A stretch of 64,000 bases of DNA, taken from the NCBI GenBank assembly GCA_038210445.1, contig JBBQWQ010000025.1, positions 1 through 64,000 of the forward strand, read 5' to 3'. The DNA is from JABFRG01 sp038210445 (GTDB lineage: Bacteria > Myxococcota_A > Polyangia > Polyangiales > Polyangiaceae). The notes under the pieces were generated by a model. That model had not been told where the DNA came from. It saw only the letters and a list, made by a program, of their open reading frames with translations, and searched no databases. The position numbers and the translations under genes were made by a program. This document shows, one piece after another, positions 24,735 through 34,500 of the stretch (positions are counted from its first letter, which is position 1; each line of letters starts with the position of its first letter).

Positions 24735-26467
24735 ATGGATTCCCCGGACCTCAGCGGCCTCACGCTCGGTGGGCGCTACCTGCTCGTCCGGCGAGTCGGC
24801 GCGGGGGGCATGGGCGCGGTGTACGAGGCGCGCGAGAGCACCCTCGGCCGACGAATTGCCGTCAAGGTCCTGCACGCCGCCGCGACCGACGGCGCAACAC
24901 TCGACCGCTTTCGTCGAGAGGCAGAGGTGCTGGCCTCGCTGTCGCACCTCCACATCGTGCAGGTTTCAGACTTCCAGGTGAACCTGGGGGAGCCGCCCTT
25001 CCTGGTGATGGAGTACCTGGAGGGCGCTCGCTGGGCGACCTGGTCCGCGAGTCGCCGCTGCCGCCGCTGCGGGTCGCCGCGCTCGGCGTGCAAGTGCTCT
25101 CGGCGCTCTCTGCGGCCCACGCTGCCGGGGTCATCCATCGCGACATCAAGCCCGACAACATCTTCGTGGTCCCTTCGCCCACCCTGGGCGAAGTGGTCAA
25201 GGTCCTCGACTTCGGCATCGCCAAGCTGTTCGGGTCTACCCAGGCGGCCCTCACCCGCGAGGGCACCCTGCTGGGGACGCTCCCGTACATGTCTCCCGAG
25301 CAGGCGGCGGGGGAGCCGATCGACCCGCGCACCGACCTCTACTCGCTCGCGGTTTGCATGTATCGTGCATGCTCTGGCGCGCTCCCCATCGACGAGCCTT
25401 CCCTGGCGGGCATGTTGCGGTCGATCATCTCGGGCGCCATTCCTCGTCTCTCGTCGCGCATGCTGGTCGATCCGGTCTTCGCCGACATCGTGCATCGCGC
25501 GCTCTGCCGCGATCGCGACGGTCGCTTTTCAAGCGCCGCCGCTATGTCGGCCGCGCTCGAACGGTACCTGGGTCACGCCGTCCGCGGCGAAGCGCCGCCC
25601 CACCAAGCCATCGGAGCAGAGGACCGAACCGCCGCGTCGCCTGGCGTCCTCGCGCCCCTCGACGTTGCGACCTGGCGTCCGCCTTCGACCAACCCGATCG
25701 CACCTCCGATGGCGGTGGCAGCCCGCCCGTCGCGCTTGCCGCTGGCTCTCGGGGCCCTCGTCGCGGCGCTGGGGCTCGCGGTCCTGGTCTGGAGCCTCTT
25801 CGGGGCCGGCGTCCGCACGCACCTGGCGCCGCCGACCGTGCGCGCCGTCTCTGGTGCCACGGCGTCGTGGACGGAGCTTTCGCCGCCCGAGCCCTCGCCC
25901 CTCGCCGCGCGCCGACTCACCCGTGGGCCCACCCCGTCCAACCTTCCCGTTGCGCCGTCGGCCGCCGGCGCCCGCGCGTGCACCGATGCCGCGCAATGCG
26001 CGCAGGGCGCCAGCTGCCGCGAGGGAACGTGCGAATGTCCGTGGCGCCATATTGTGTGCGGAAACCGCTGCGTCGACCCGAGCAAGCCCGAAGACTGCGG
26101 CGGGTGCGGCGCCCGTTGCGCCGACGACGAGGTGTGCGGCGGCAACGGCGACGGCACCGGCACCGGCGGTGGCTACGCCTGCCAGCGCTGCGCCAGGCTG
26201 GCCGACAAGGGGGCAAACTGCGGCACGCCCCATGAATGCGTGGATCTCGACGCCGATGTCCGCAACTGCGGCGCATGCGGGAAGCCTTGCGCCGACGGGC
26301 AACGTTGCCGGCGGGGCGTCTGCTTCGCGCGCGCGCAGCTGCATCAAGCGTGCAAGGTGAGCGAAGAATGCCTCGACCCGCGCTCGCAGTGCGTGGAAGG
26401 TACATGCAAATGCGCCTCGCCCGCCAACGACTGCGGCGCGGTGTGCGCCCTGGTGTGCCCCAAGTAG
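24735..26467 (+). pseudogene. Ser/Thr protein kinase with Cys-rich exterior, frameshifted
   Basis: Reads as a transmembrane Hanks-type kinase split by a 1-nt deletion. Frame 1 (24735 to about 25028) gives the N-lobe: YLLVRRVGAGGMGAVYEARE, IAVKVLHAA with the ATP-site Lys, and FLVMEYLEGA. From about 25028 the protein continues in the +2 frame with SLGDLVRESPLPPL, then GVIHRDIKPDNIFV (catalytic loop), KVLDFGIAKLFG and LPYMSPEQAAGE. A juxtamembrane Pro/Ala linker, one transmembrane helix (LGALVAALGLAVLVWSLFG) and a Cys-rich exterior with about 26 Cys follow. As given, the sequence ends translation in the wrong frame after residue 98. Restoring one base gives one continuous protein of about 577 aa. 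It may be a sequencing error, a recent mutation or a recoding site. Confidence 0.85.
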
Positions 26468-26472
26468 CCCCT

Positions 26473-27018
26473 TCAGGGTACCCATTCGACGCCGAGGTGC
26501 GCGCCCTCTGCGCTCCACAGGTCCACCCGGGCCACCGCGCGCGAAGCCCCGCCCAGACACAAGACGCCCTCCATGCGCCCGGCCAGGGCGTGCCACATGG
26601 GCTCCGTCCAGCCGGTCACATCGACGACATCGAGCGTCGCGCGCCCGGTCTCTACGCTGGTCCACACCAGCTCGCCCTGAGAGTTGTATTGCCTCCAGGC
26701 GCGCGCCATGCGCTCGAGCAGCCCCGGGTAGTCCATCGCGCGCATGAACACCTGATACACCCCGCTGAAGTCGATCTCGGCGGCCCGGCGCCCCACCCGC
26801 CGATTGGCGAGAAAGCGTCCGGACCCCAGCTCGCGTCGAATCGACTCGTGAATGGCCGCACTGATCGCCACCGGGTAGAACGTCGCCGGCAAGATGCCGT
26901 GGCGCACCGCGCGGATCATGTCGGGAAGCGCCGCCTCGACGCGCGAAAGCCCTTCACGGCCATAAAGACCCTCGATGGCGACGAAGACCGTCCGGATGGC
27001 CGTGCCCTTCACCTGCAT
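26473..27018 (-). CDS. TIGR02265/DUF2378-like myxobacterial paralogous family protein
   Basis: A 181-aa soluble protein starting MQVKGTAIRTVFVAIEGLYG and containing RRVGRRAAEIDFSGVYQVFM, then DYPGLLERMARAWRQYNSQG and ATLDVVDVTGW. This is the same general layout as the protein at 2721-3284 and fits the myxobacterial ~180-aa paralogous family. Role unknown. Converges on the kinase gene with only 5 nt between stops. Confidence 0.6.
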   Translation of the reverse strand: MQVKGTAIRTVFVAIEGLYGREGLSRVEAALPDMIRAVRHGILPATFYPVAISAAIHESIRRELGSGRFLANRRVGRRAAEIDFSGVYQVFMRAMDYPGLLERMARAWRQYNSQGELVWTSVETGRATLDVVDVTGWTEPMWHALAGRMEGVLCLGGASRAVARVDLWSAEGAHLGVEWVP

Positions 27019-27088
27019 GCGCCTCTCACGCTACGCGATTTTCACCGCCGATGCCCGGTGCGGGTGAGAGGCCCCCTCCCGCGAGGCC

Positions 27089-27289
27089 TCAGATCTCCGC
27101 TGCGCCCTTGGTTGCGGCGGCGCCGATCTTCGGGCCGAGCGCCTTGAAAGCCGCGGCGGCGAGCAGCAGGACGGCGACGATGAGGAACACGTACTCGAGG
27201 AGCCCTGCGCCGCGCTCATCCTTCACGAGCTTACGGGCGATCTTGCGAAACTGGCCGCGGGCGAGGTCCAAAACGATTTGCATGTCCAT
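27089..27289 (-). CDS. Flp/Fap-type pilin-like small protein
   Basis: A 66-aa protein with a basic leader (residues 1-26), then DERGAGLLEY followed by a 20-residue hydrophobic helix (VFLIVAVLLLAAAAFKALG) and a short tail. A G-x-x-x-x-E-Y junction before a hydrophobic helix is the cleavage/assembly signature of Flp (Tad) pilins. Strong Shine-Dalgarno AGGAG 6 nt before the ATG at 27289. No tad assembly genes are nearby, so it would rely on machinery encoded elsewhere. Confidence 0.7.
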   Translation of the reverse strand: MDMQIVLDLARGQFRKIARKLVKDERGAGLLEYVFLIVAVLLLAAAAFKALGPKIGAAATKGAAEI

Positions 27290-27383
27290 GGTGAGCTCCT
27301 TCGGGTCGGGTTCGCACTGGAGATGCCGAAGCTGGGCGCGGGTCGCACGAGAAAATGGCGATCGTCTGCCGCCCCTCGAAGAC

Positions 27384-27848
27384 CTACACGGCGAGGAAGC
27401 GCGCGCGGTGCTGGGGCAAGGGGACCATGCAGGCCTCGCGCTTGCCGAACATGCGATAGCGGTTGCTCGCCACGCGGTTGTAGAAGAAGTCGCGGATGAA
27501 CGCGGGCACGATGCGGAGCACCGTCAGGGCGCGGTACACGCCCCCGAGCGCCGCCACCATGCGAATCACCGCGCTTGAGCGCGCGAAGACCTGCTCCGCT
27601 TCGGTGTCGAAGCCGGTGATCACGTACACCGTGTCGAGGTCGCTCGCGTCGCGCCCGTGGCGCGCCAAAACCTCGTGGGCCACGTCGCTCTGAAGCGACG
27701 CGTATGCGAGGGCCCCGCGGCGATCGCGCTTCAAGAGAAACTGTACCGTGGCGCTGCACATGCCGCACACGCCGTCGAAGAGCACCACCGTGGAGCCCGC
27801 GAAATCAGCGCGCTCCACCGGCGGGGGCTTGGGCTTCTTGGCGGTCAT
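27384..27848 (-). CDS. DCC-family (DUF393) thiol-disulfide oxidoreductase-like protein
   Basis: A 154-aa protein with VVLFDGVCGMCSATVQFLLK near residue 20, the defining DxxCxxC signature of the DCC/DUF393 family, followed by FARSSAVIRMVAALGGVYRA and FIRDFFYNRVASNRYRMFGK, both conserved in the family. It has a thioredoxin-like fold and an unproven redox role. The ATG at 27848 overlaps the stop of the upstream TerB-Coq4-like gene by 4 nt, so the two are translationally coupled. Confidence 0.88.
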   Translation of the reverse strand: MTAKKPKPPPVERADFAGSTVVLFDGVCGMCSATVQFLLKRDRRGALAYASLQSDVAHEVLARHGRDASDLDTVYVITGFDTEAEQVFARSSAVIRMVAALGGVYRALTVLRIVPAFIRDFFYNRVASNRYRMFGKREACMVPLPQHRARFLAV

Positions 27849-28819
27849 GCGATCGCGCTTTCTTCCAGCGCCAGCACGTTCAGCTCTCGCCGCAGCTCTT
27901 CGAGGGGTCGGGGAAAGTCGGCCCAGAAGTCCCACCCTTCAGAGATGTCGCGGTGCAGCGCCGCGCCGCGCGCGTGGTGCCGCATGAACACCTTCGGGTC
28001 CACCTGGTCGCGCACGCCGGGTGAGAACGGCGAGATGCGCAAGCCCACCTGGAACTGCAGCGCGATGGTGAAGAGCCAGAAGAAAGGGTCTTCCTTGCGA
28101 TAGCCGGCGATGAACGCCACCACCGTGCTCTCGCCCACCGGCGTAGTGGGGTAGCCGCCGAGAACGTGCGACAGATCGTGCCAGGTGCCGCGCTCCGCCA
28201 CCGCGTGCGACTCGCCGGGGAACGCCAGCTTGTTGTCGACGATGAAGTGCCAGTACGCGTGCCCCAGCGTGCCCTTCGGGAGCTTGCCCAGATCGTTGTA
28301 GCGCTTGGCGGTATCGTGGTTCGTGGCGAGGCCCACCAGCGGTCCGAAGGTGCGGTAGAGGCCGCGCAACCCCTCTTCCTTGGCTGTGCGCATCAGCTCT
28401 TCTTTGGCGTAGCCGCGCCGCGTGAGGTCCCACTGCATGAAGGCGAGGCGCCCGCTCGCAAGCTGGGCCAGGTTCTTCACCCGCGGCTCCTTCACCTCGA
28501 GCCGCGCCGCGACCTCGCTCACCAGCTTCGCTTCTTCGGGGCTGCCCTCGCCGTCCATGAGCGCCATGAACAGCATCGCCTGCACGATGCGCTCGCGATC
28601 GCGTCCGCTCATGTCTGCGGCGGCCAGGGCGAGCTCGTCCACCGTGAGCGGGCTCGCGGCTCCTGCCGCATCCGCAAAGAGGTCGGGACCCAGCGCTGCG
28701 CCCGCAACCTCCAGCAGCGCGCGCTCCTTCGGCGTTTCCGCGCCGTCGGCCAGCGCCACCGCGCGCATGGCCCGAAACAGAAGCTCGGCGCTTTCCGGAG
28801 CGACGTCGAACAAATACAT
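27845..28819 (-). CDS. TerB-like domain fused to Coq4-like domain
   Basis: A 324-aa soluble protein. Residues about 10-125 look like a TerB/tellurite-resistance-type helical domain: RAMRAVALADGAETPKERAL, then AMLFMALMDGEGSPEEAKLV, each with the acidic D-G-x-E signature. Residues about 160-300 resemble Coq4, with GTWHDLSHVLGGYPTTPVGE matching the HDxxH-x(n)-E zinc/ligand motif, preceded by LGHAYWHFIVD. Coq4 acts in ubiquinone biosynthesis; whether this protein does is unknown. The ATG at 28819 gives the TerB start; upstream residues are low-complexity Arg. Coupled to the DCC gene. Confidence 0.7.
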   Translation of the reverse strand: MYLFDVAPESAELLFRAMRAVALADGAETPKERALLEVAGAALGPDLFADAAGAASPLTVDELALAAADMSGRDRERIVQAMLFMALMDGEGSPEEAKLVSEVAARLEVKEPRVKNLAQLASGRLAFMQWDLTRRGYAKEELMRTAKEEGLRGLYRTFGPLVGLATNHDTAKRYNDLGKLPKGTLGHAYWHFIVDNKLAFPGESHAVAERGTWHDLSHVLGGYPTTPVGESTVVAFIAGYRKEDPFFWLFTIALQFQVGLRISPFSPGVRDQVDPKVFMRHHARGAALHRDISEGWDFWADFPRPLEELRRELNVLALEESAIA

Positions 28820-28919
28820 CCTTCGCAAGGTAGGGCCCGCCGGGGGCCTCGTAAAGAACCGGCGTCGGCGGGACGTTTCGCCACGTGCCAGCGGAAGCCC
28901 GAGGCGGTACACTCCCGGT

Positions 28920-29582
28920 GTGAGCACCATCGCGCCTCCCCATCACGCGACCCTCGACGCAACCGAAGCCGGAGGCGGCGCCGACGGCCCCAGCAAGCCG
29001 CGCACCGTCGCGCAGTCGCTCGCCCATCGCGTGCTCGCCGCCGCTGGCTGGCGCATCGTCGGCGAAGCGCCCAAGGAAGCGAAGTACGTGCTCATCGCGG
29101 CGCCGCACACCACCAACTGGGACCTGGTGCTCCTCCTCCTCGCCAGCATCGAGTACGGCGTCTGGCCCAACTGGGTCGGCAAGCACAGCCTGTTCAAGCC
29201 GCCCTTTGGCACCCTCATGCGCGCCCTCGGTGGCATCGGCGTCGACCGCCGCGCGCGGCACAACATGGTCGACCACCTGGCGTCGCTCTTTCAGGAGCGC
29301 GAAAAGCTCGTTTTGGCGGTGCCACCGGAAGGCACGCGCAGCGCCGCCCCCCACTGGAAGAGCGGCTTTTATCACATTGCCGTCGCCGCCAAGGTTCCCA
29401 TCTGCCTCGGCTACCTCGACTTTCCCACCAAGCGCGCCGCGCTCGGCCCCATGATGATGCCCACGGGCAACATCAAGGCCGACATGGAAGTCATCCGCGC
29501 GTTCTACGCCGACAAGCGCGGAATGTACCCCCAAGACCAGGGGCCCGTGAGGCTCGCCGCCGAAGACCCCAAGAGCAACTAG
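28920..29582 (+). CDS. PlsC-like lysophospholipid acyltransferase
   Basis: A 220-aa acyltransferase. After a 35-residue tail come AAPHTTNWDLVLLL with the catalytic HX4D motif (HTTNWD), KHSLFKPPFGTLMRALGGIG, VDRRARHN and LAVPPEGTRSAAPHWKSGFY with the PEGTR motif. It probably acylates lysophosphatidate or a related lipid at the membrane. The start is a GTG at 28920, chosen as the first start codon after the divergent promoter region shared with the TerB-Coq4 gene; the frame itself is open much further upstream. Confidence 0.88.
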   Translation: MSTIAPPHHATLDATEAGGGADGPSKPRTVAQSLAHRVLAAAGWRIVGEAPKEAKYVLIAAPHTTNWDLVLLLLASIEYGVWPNWVGKHSLFKPPFGTLMRALGGIGVDRRARHNMVDHLASLFQEREKLVLAVPPEGTRSAAPHWKSGFYHIAVAAKVPICLGYLDFPTKRAALGPMMMPTGNIKADMEVIRAFYADKRGMYPQDQGPVRLAAEDPKSN

Positions 29583-29633
29583 GGGACGGGTGTTTTTGGC
29601 CGAACCCTTCGGGGGGCCCAAGCCGGTGCGTCG

Positions 29634-30449
29634 CTAGACCCAGGCGTTGTTCAGAATCTCGCCCACGCCGCCGGCGCCGGGGACGATGTACTGGTGGCCG
29701 TCGAGGCCCTTCTCTTCGTCCCAACGGGTGCCGGGAATCGTCTGCAGAACGTCGGGCGCCGAGAGCCCGCGGTCGAGGCGTAGGGCGTAGATGACCGTGT
29801 CCGGGTGCGCCGCCTGCATGTTCTTGATGAACTCCGGGGTCACGATGAGGTGCATGGCGATGCAGCGCTCGGGGGTGCCCTGAAGCTTCGTCTTGTAGTG
29901 GGTGAGCGCGCTGATCATCGAGGAGCCGGTGGCGCCCATGGGGTCGGGCACCAGCAAGATGCGGCCCTCCATGTCGCGGCCGATCTTGGCGTCGTGCCAA
30001 GTGGCGCCGATGACGCGGCCCTCGGCGTCGGTTGCCCGAGACATGAACAGGTGGTCCTGCCGCACGCCCTCCGGATCGAGCACCTCGTTGAGCAGCTCGT
30101 AGACGATCTGCGAAGGCATGGTGCCGGCGCGGGCGATGCCCACCGTGACCGCCTTCGTGCTCGGCTGAATCGCCAGGCCTCGGTACACCGCCTGCGGATG
30201 GTGCGAGACCATGCGCGTGGGGACGTCGATGCGGGTCCGGGGAAACTCCGCCGCCAGCACCACCTCGGCCAGGCGCTCGTAGAGCACACGCACCAGGCGG
30301 CCCACTTCAGGTTGCATGGTGTCGCGGGCGCACAAGCGGGCCAGCTGGGTCCAGGCCAGCGGGTCGTCGAGCAGATGAACGGTGGGTCCGTAGCGGTGTT
30401 CGATCTCGCACGGGCGGTAGCCCGACCGGGCGTAGGCGGTCTCGCTCAT
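29634..30449 (-). CDS. upp: Uracil phosphoribosyltransferase-family protein
   Basis: A 271-aa PRTase, longer than the usual ~208 aa because of an N-terminal extension (residues 1-55). RILLVPDPMGATGSSM is the PRPP-binding loop of uracil phosphoribosyltransferase, GIARAGTMPSQIVYELL the flexible-loop region, and HQYIVPGAGGVGEILNNAWV the uracil-binding C-terminus. It would salvage uracil to UMP. The ATG overlaps the stop of the upstream SMI1/KNR4 gene by 4 nt. The family is clear; the symbol is given by homology and the extension may mean a distinct subgroup. Confidence 0.85.
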   Translation of the reverse strand: MSETAYARSGYRPCEIEHRYGPTVHLLDDPLAWTQLARLCARDTMQPEVGRLVRVLYERLAEVVLAAEFPRTRIDVPTRMVSHHPQAVYRGLAIQPSTKAVTVGIARAGTMPSQIVYELLNEVLDPEGVRQDHLFMSRATDAEGRVIGATWHDAKIGRDMEGRILLVPDPMGATGSSMISALTHYKTKLQGTPERCIAMHLIVTPEFIKNMQAAHPDTVIYALRLDRGLSAPDVLQTIPGTRWDEEKGLDGHQYIVPGAGGVGEILNNAWV

Positions 30450-31042
30450 GTCCAGTGCCCCGCGCGAAGGGCGGCGGCGTCGATAACCTTCACCTTGGGC
30501 CCGAGGGCCTCGCGGAAGCTGTCCTCGTCCTCGTCGTCCATGATGGCGTCGCCGAAGCCCGCGGCGATCTCCATGGCGGTCGAGAGGATGCGCAAAAACT
30601 GTGCGAAGCTCGAGGCAGCGAGGGTGGGGTTCCAGCGCTCCTGGCCGCTCATGGCCGTGTAGACCGGGCAGTCACCCTCCGGGTCGAGCTTCAATACATC
30701 GAGAAAGTACGGGTCGCCCAGGAGCGAGCTCTCGCCAATGACCACCCACGAGGGCTTCCAATCGGCGGGCACCGAGCCCCCGTCGGGCGGCGCCTTGACC
30801 ATATCCTGGGCCTTCACCAGCTCGTCTGCAGGAATGAGCCGAACGCGCTCCACCGGCGTGTGGGTCTCCACCTTCACCGGGTTCGCGGCCAGGAGAAAGG
30901 CGCGGTAGCGCGAAGGGATGCGGAGCTGCTTTTTGAGCCCCTCCACCACGTCCTTCTCGGTCTTTGCGAAGGTAGCGTCGATTTTTCGGCGCTCGAGGAC
31001 TGCTTTGAGTCCTTCGACGGCGTCTGCCAAGTCACTGTCCAC
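30446..31042 (-). CDS. SMI1/KNR4-family protein
   Basis: A 198-aa acidic soluble protein: LKKQLRIPSRYRAFLLAANP (the 'LP.....fl...NG' start of the SMI1/KNR4 fold), RVRLIPADELVKAQDM, WVVIGESSLLGDPYFLDVL (the 'iG.dg.Gd.y.ld' motif), SFAQFLRILS. The superfamily includes many toxin-immunity proteins and also regulatory proteins. Start is a GTG at 31042. Translationally coupled to the PRTase gene, with which it may share a nucleotide-related role. Confidence 0.8.
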   Translation of the reverse strand: MDSDLADAVEGLKAVLERRKIDATFAKTEKDVVEGLKKQLRIPSRYRAFLLAANPVKVETHTPVERVRLIPADELVKAQDMVKAPPDGGSVPADWKPSWVVIGESSLLGDPYFLDVLKLDPEGDCPVYTAMSGQERWNPTLAASSFAQFLRILSTAMEIAAGFGDAIMDDEDEDSFREALGPKVKVIDAAALRAGHWT

Positions 31043-31529
31043 AGCGGCCTCGTTCTAAGCGCGATTCATTTCGCGATTTCGCGATTTGGAGAATGCGACC
31101 ACGACGTTACTGCGACTCGCCGCTGCGCGAAAGGTCTAACGAGGCACCCTGGGTAGGGCGCTCGGCTCTGCCGAGCCGGGGCGAGGGTGCGTACCACGCA
31201 CGCACTCGGAAATTCCAGCGATGTTGCCAAGGTCCGTCCCGGCACGAATCCCGTCACCCGCTCCGTTTGCGCCGATCGCGATCGGTTGCCGCGTTAGATG
31301 ACTAACGGACGCCCGGGTCCATTCCCGGCGCCTTCGCGCTTTCTCCGAAGACATCCCAGGGATCGCATGGGTTGGCCCTCCGGCACGCGAGTTGCCTTGC
31401 ACTGGGGAGACCCACATTTTGCTGGCAATCTTGGCTGCAGCAGGTAAGCAGCCAAGTCCTTCGCAAAGGCCCCACGCTCTTCGCGCGTGGGGGTGCGGTT
31501 GCGGTGTTCGTTATGAAGGAGGAATTCGG
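31043..31529. other. 487-bp intergenic region with metalloprotease leader hairpins
   Basis: No gene is supported here. Visible structure: a 7-bp hairpin GCTCGGC/GCCGAGC at 31160-31176; a 9-bp perfect hairpin CTTGGCTGC/GCAGCCAAG at 31430-31456; an 8-bp perfect hairpin CCCCACGC/GCGTGGGG at 31470-31492. The last two lie in the presumed 5' leader of the next gene. AAGGAGG at 31516-31522, 7 nt before the ATG, is a near-ideal Shine-Dalgarno. No convincing -35/-10 or sigma-54 site was identified. Confidence 0.7.
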
Positions 31530-34500
31530 ATGGGTAGCGCAATGTTGAGGCGATTGGCCCTCACAGCTCTCGTTGCAGGACTGGCGGCCGGACCGGCTGC
31601 GGGCTGTGCACAGGAACGTGACGAGATCAATCGAGTCCAGCCTCTGGCGATCAAGAAGGCCGACCTCGTCGGCGACTTGCAGGACCCGAAGGACGCCCCC
31701 GAGTTCTACATGCGTAGCTTGATCACGGAGGTGCAGCGCACCAACCCGTGGTTCAGCGACGGCCTTCAGGACCTGACGCGGCGTATCCGCTTCGAGGTCA
31801 CCGAAGACTACCTCATCGCCCGCAACGGCTATGAGTACATCAAGAACAGCGACGGCAAGGGCGGTCCCCGCGGCAAGGTCAACAATGGCCCCATCGTGGG
31901 CAAGTGGGCCATCACGTCGCACTTCGACATTCGCAAGGGCTACAACGCGCAAACCGGCGAGCTCAGCAATGTCATCGAAGAGAACACCACCGATCGCCCC
32001 TGGAACCAGCGCGAGTTCATTCGCGTCGACTGGAGCCAGAACCGCGCCGACGACCCGAACCAGATCTTCTGGTACGACGAGTTCGGTGGCGACCTCAAGT
32101 GGGGCAACGTTCGCTACGCCGAGAGCGACAAGGCCAGCGAGGAGTCTCGCTCGGACTTCAGCGACATCCACAAAGGCTACTTCGACCTGACGTCGCGGTG
32201 GGTCGCCGGTCCGCAGACCCTCGACTACTACGGCTACGCCCTCCCGGCGTGCTTCCTCCGCAACTACAACCTCTCGCAGGGCACCTATACGGCCGACCCT
32301 TCGATCGAGTGCAACGACCAGGAAGTCACGCTCCGAACGGCCTTCTGGAAGGTTCCGACCGGCGCCCAGGCCACCGACTACGAAGTCGCCGAAGTCACCC
32401 AGTGGCAAGGCAACATCATGGGCAACCTCGTGATGGACCGCAGCGGTTACGACCGCAACTACGGCATCGTCGATGATACGTGGCACACGTACATCATGCG
32501 CTACAACATGTGGCGCAAGTCTCACCTCGCGAACGACTGCGGCAACGAAGCCGAGCGTACGCAAGCTGCGGCCGACGCGACCTGCAGCGGCGTCAACGTC
32601 AACTCGTACTGCGACCTGAACGCAGGCAAGTGCGCGATGCCGTACATGGACCGCACCGTGCGTCCGGTCGCCTTCTTCGTCGACCCGGCCATGCCGGCGG
32701 CAATGTACCCGAGCACCGCCAAGTCGATCCAAGAGTGGAACACGGCCCTCAGCCGCGCTGCCTCTTACGCTCGCGAAGCCGAGTGTCGCAAGGCGGGCGG
32801 CGACATCAACGACGATGCCATCCGTACCGACTGCCACCGCAAGTACTTCGACGGCGACATCGACGTCAAAAAGGAAGACGCACCGAAGCTCCTCACCGAC
32901 CGCGGCGAGACGGCAGCAGTGGTCATGTGCCACAACCCGGTCGTCACGGGCGACGACAAGGAATGCGGTCCGGTCGGCAAGCGCGTCCGCAAGGGCGACA
33001 TCCGCGAGCACATGATCGCATGGTGGAACAACCCGTCCTTCGAGCGCCCCCTCGGCGTCATCGTCTGGTCCGGCGACCCCATCAGCGGTGAGAACATCGG
33101 CTCCACGGTCAACATCTTCGGCGCCAGCGTCGAGACCTACAGCGCCCGCGCTCGCGACCAGATCATGCTCATCAACGGCGACGTATCTCCCAGCGAGTAC
33201 GCGGCCGGAGTGATGCAGCAGTGGTACGCCAACGAGCCCGGCAAGTACGACAACGACCCCAAGGTCAGCCCTGAGCTCGACGCCCTCGCGGTCAAGTTCA
33301 AGGACGGCGCCAAGCCCCAGCTCACCGCGGCGCAAGCCAAGGAGCGCATCGAGGCCGTCGCACCGCAAATCGCAGCCGTCTCCGCCCAGATGGGCTTCCA
33401 GGCAGCGCTTTCAAAGGCGAAGACCGCCCCGGAGCGCCTCGTCGCCTACAACGGCTTCGTCGGCCAGCAGTCCAAGGCCGGCGCGCAAGGCTTTGCCACC
33501 CGCGACGAGCACGACTCCAAGCTCTCTGCGCGCATGCAGAAGCTTCGCGCCGGCGGCTTCGAGCCCAAGATGATGAACGACCTCTGGCTCTCCAGCGCCG
33601 GTGTCGATCCCAAGTACGCAGACGCCGCGGACGTGAAGAAGTACATGTCGCCCCTCGACGGCATGAGCGCCCCCACGATGTCCCGTCTCGAGCAAACCGA
33701 GATGGAACGCCGCAAGCTCATGCACATGTGCAAGCTTCAGGGCCCGGAGATGCTGACGTTCAACTGGATGTCCGGCTACTCGGCCAAAATGAAGGCGCGC
33801 TACCCCAACGGCCAAACCGCCACGGGTGATGTCGCCAAGCTCGCCGGCGTCGAAGGTCAGGTCATCGACCGCATCATCCGCGGCAAGCTCATCTTCCAGG
33901 AGCTCCTCGCCCCCATCTACGAGTTCACCCTCCTCCACGAGATGGGTCACCTCATGAGCATGGAGCACGACTTCTCGGGTTCCTGGGATGCCCCCAACTT
34001 CGAGCCCGAGTACTGGACCCTTCGCGCCAACGGCAAGAAGACCAGCTCGGTACCGTGCCCCGCCACCGGCCGCGCCAAGGGCTCGCCCGACACCTGCATG
34101 GGCCCCCGTTGGCTCGACCCTGTCACCAGCGACGAGCTCGGCACGACCCCCGGCAAAGAGCACGACTCGGCCGACTCGTACGCCTCGTCCTCGGTCATGG
34201 ACTACAAGTTCGACAGCATCTACTCCGCGAAGCTCGGTCCCATGGACAAGATGGCCGCGAAGTTCATCTACACCCGCATGGTCGAGCTCGTCGACGACGA
34301 GAAGTACAGCCTCGTGCCCGCCGCAGTGGGCAAGCGCATTCTCCCCGCCAACACCCTGATGAACTCCTCCGATTGGTTCGTCTCTCCGGGCGGAATCGGC
34401 GACAACGAGTTCATCAAGCACTACACCTCGCTCGGCCAGCTCATGAACGCCTTCGACGAGCGTCGCTGCCGCGAGCAGACCGCCGAAGAAGCCGCCCGCG

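Noticed and set aside
31423..31438. CTGGCA...TGC before the first metalloprotease as sigma-54 promoter
   Set aside because: Spacing between GG and GC is 11 nt, and the sequence overlaps a hairpin arm that explains it better.
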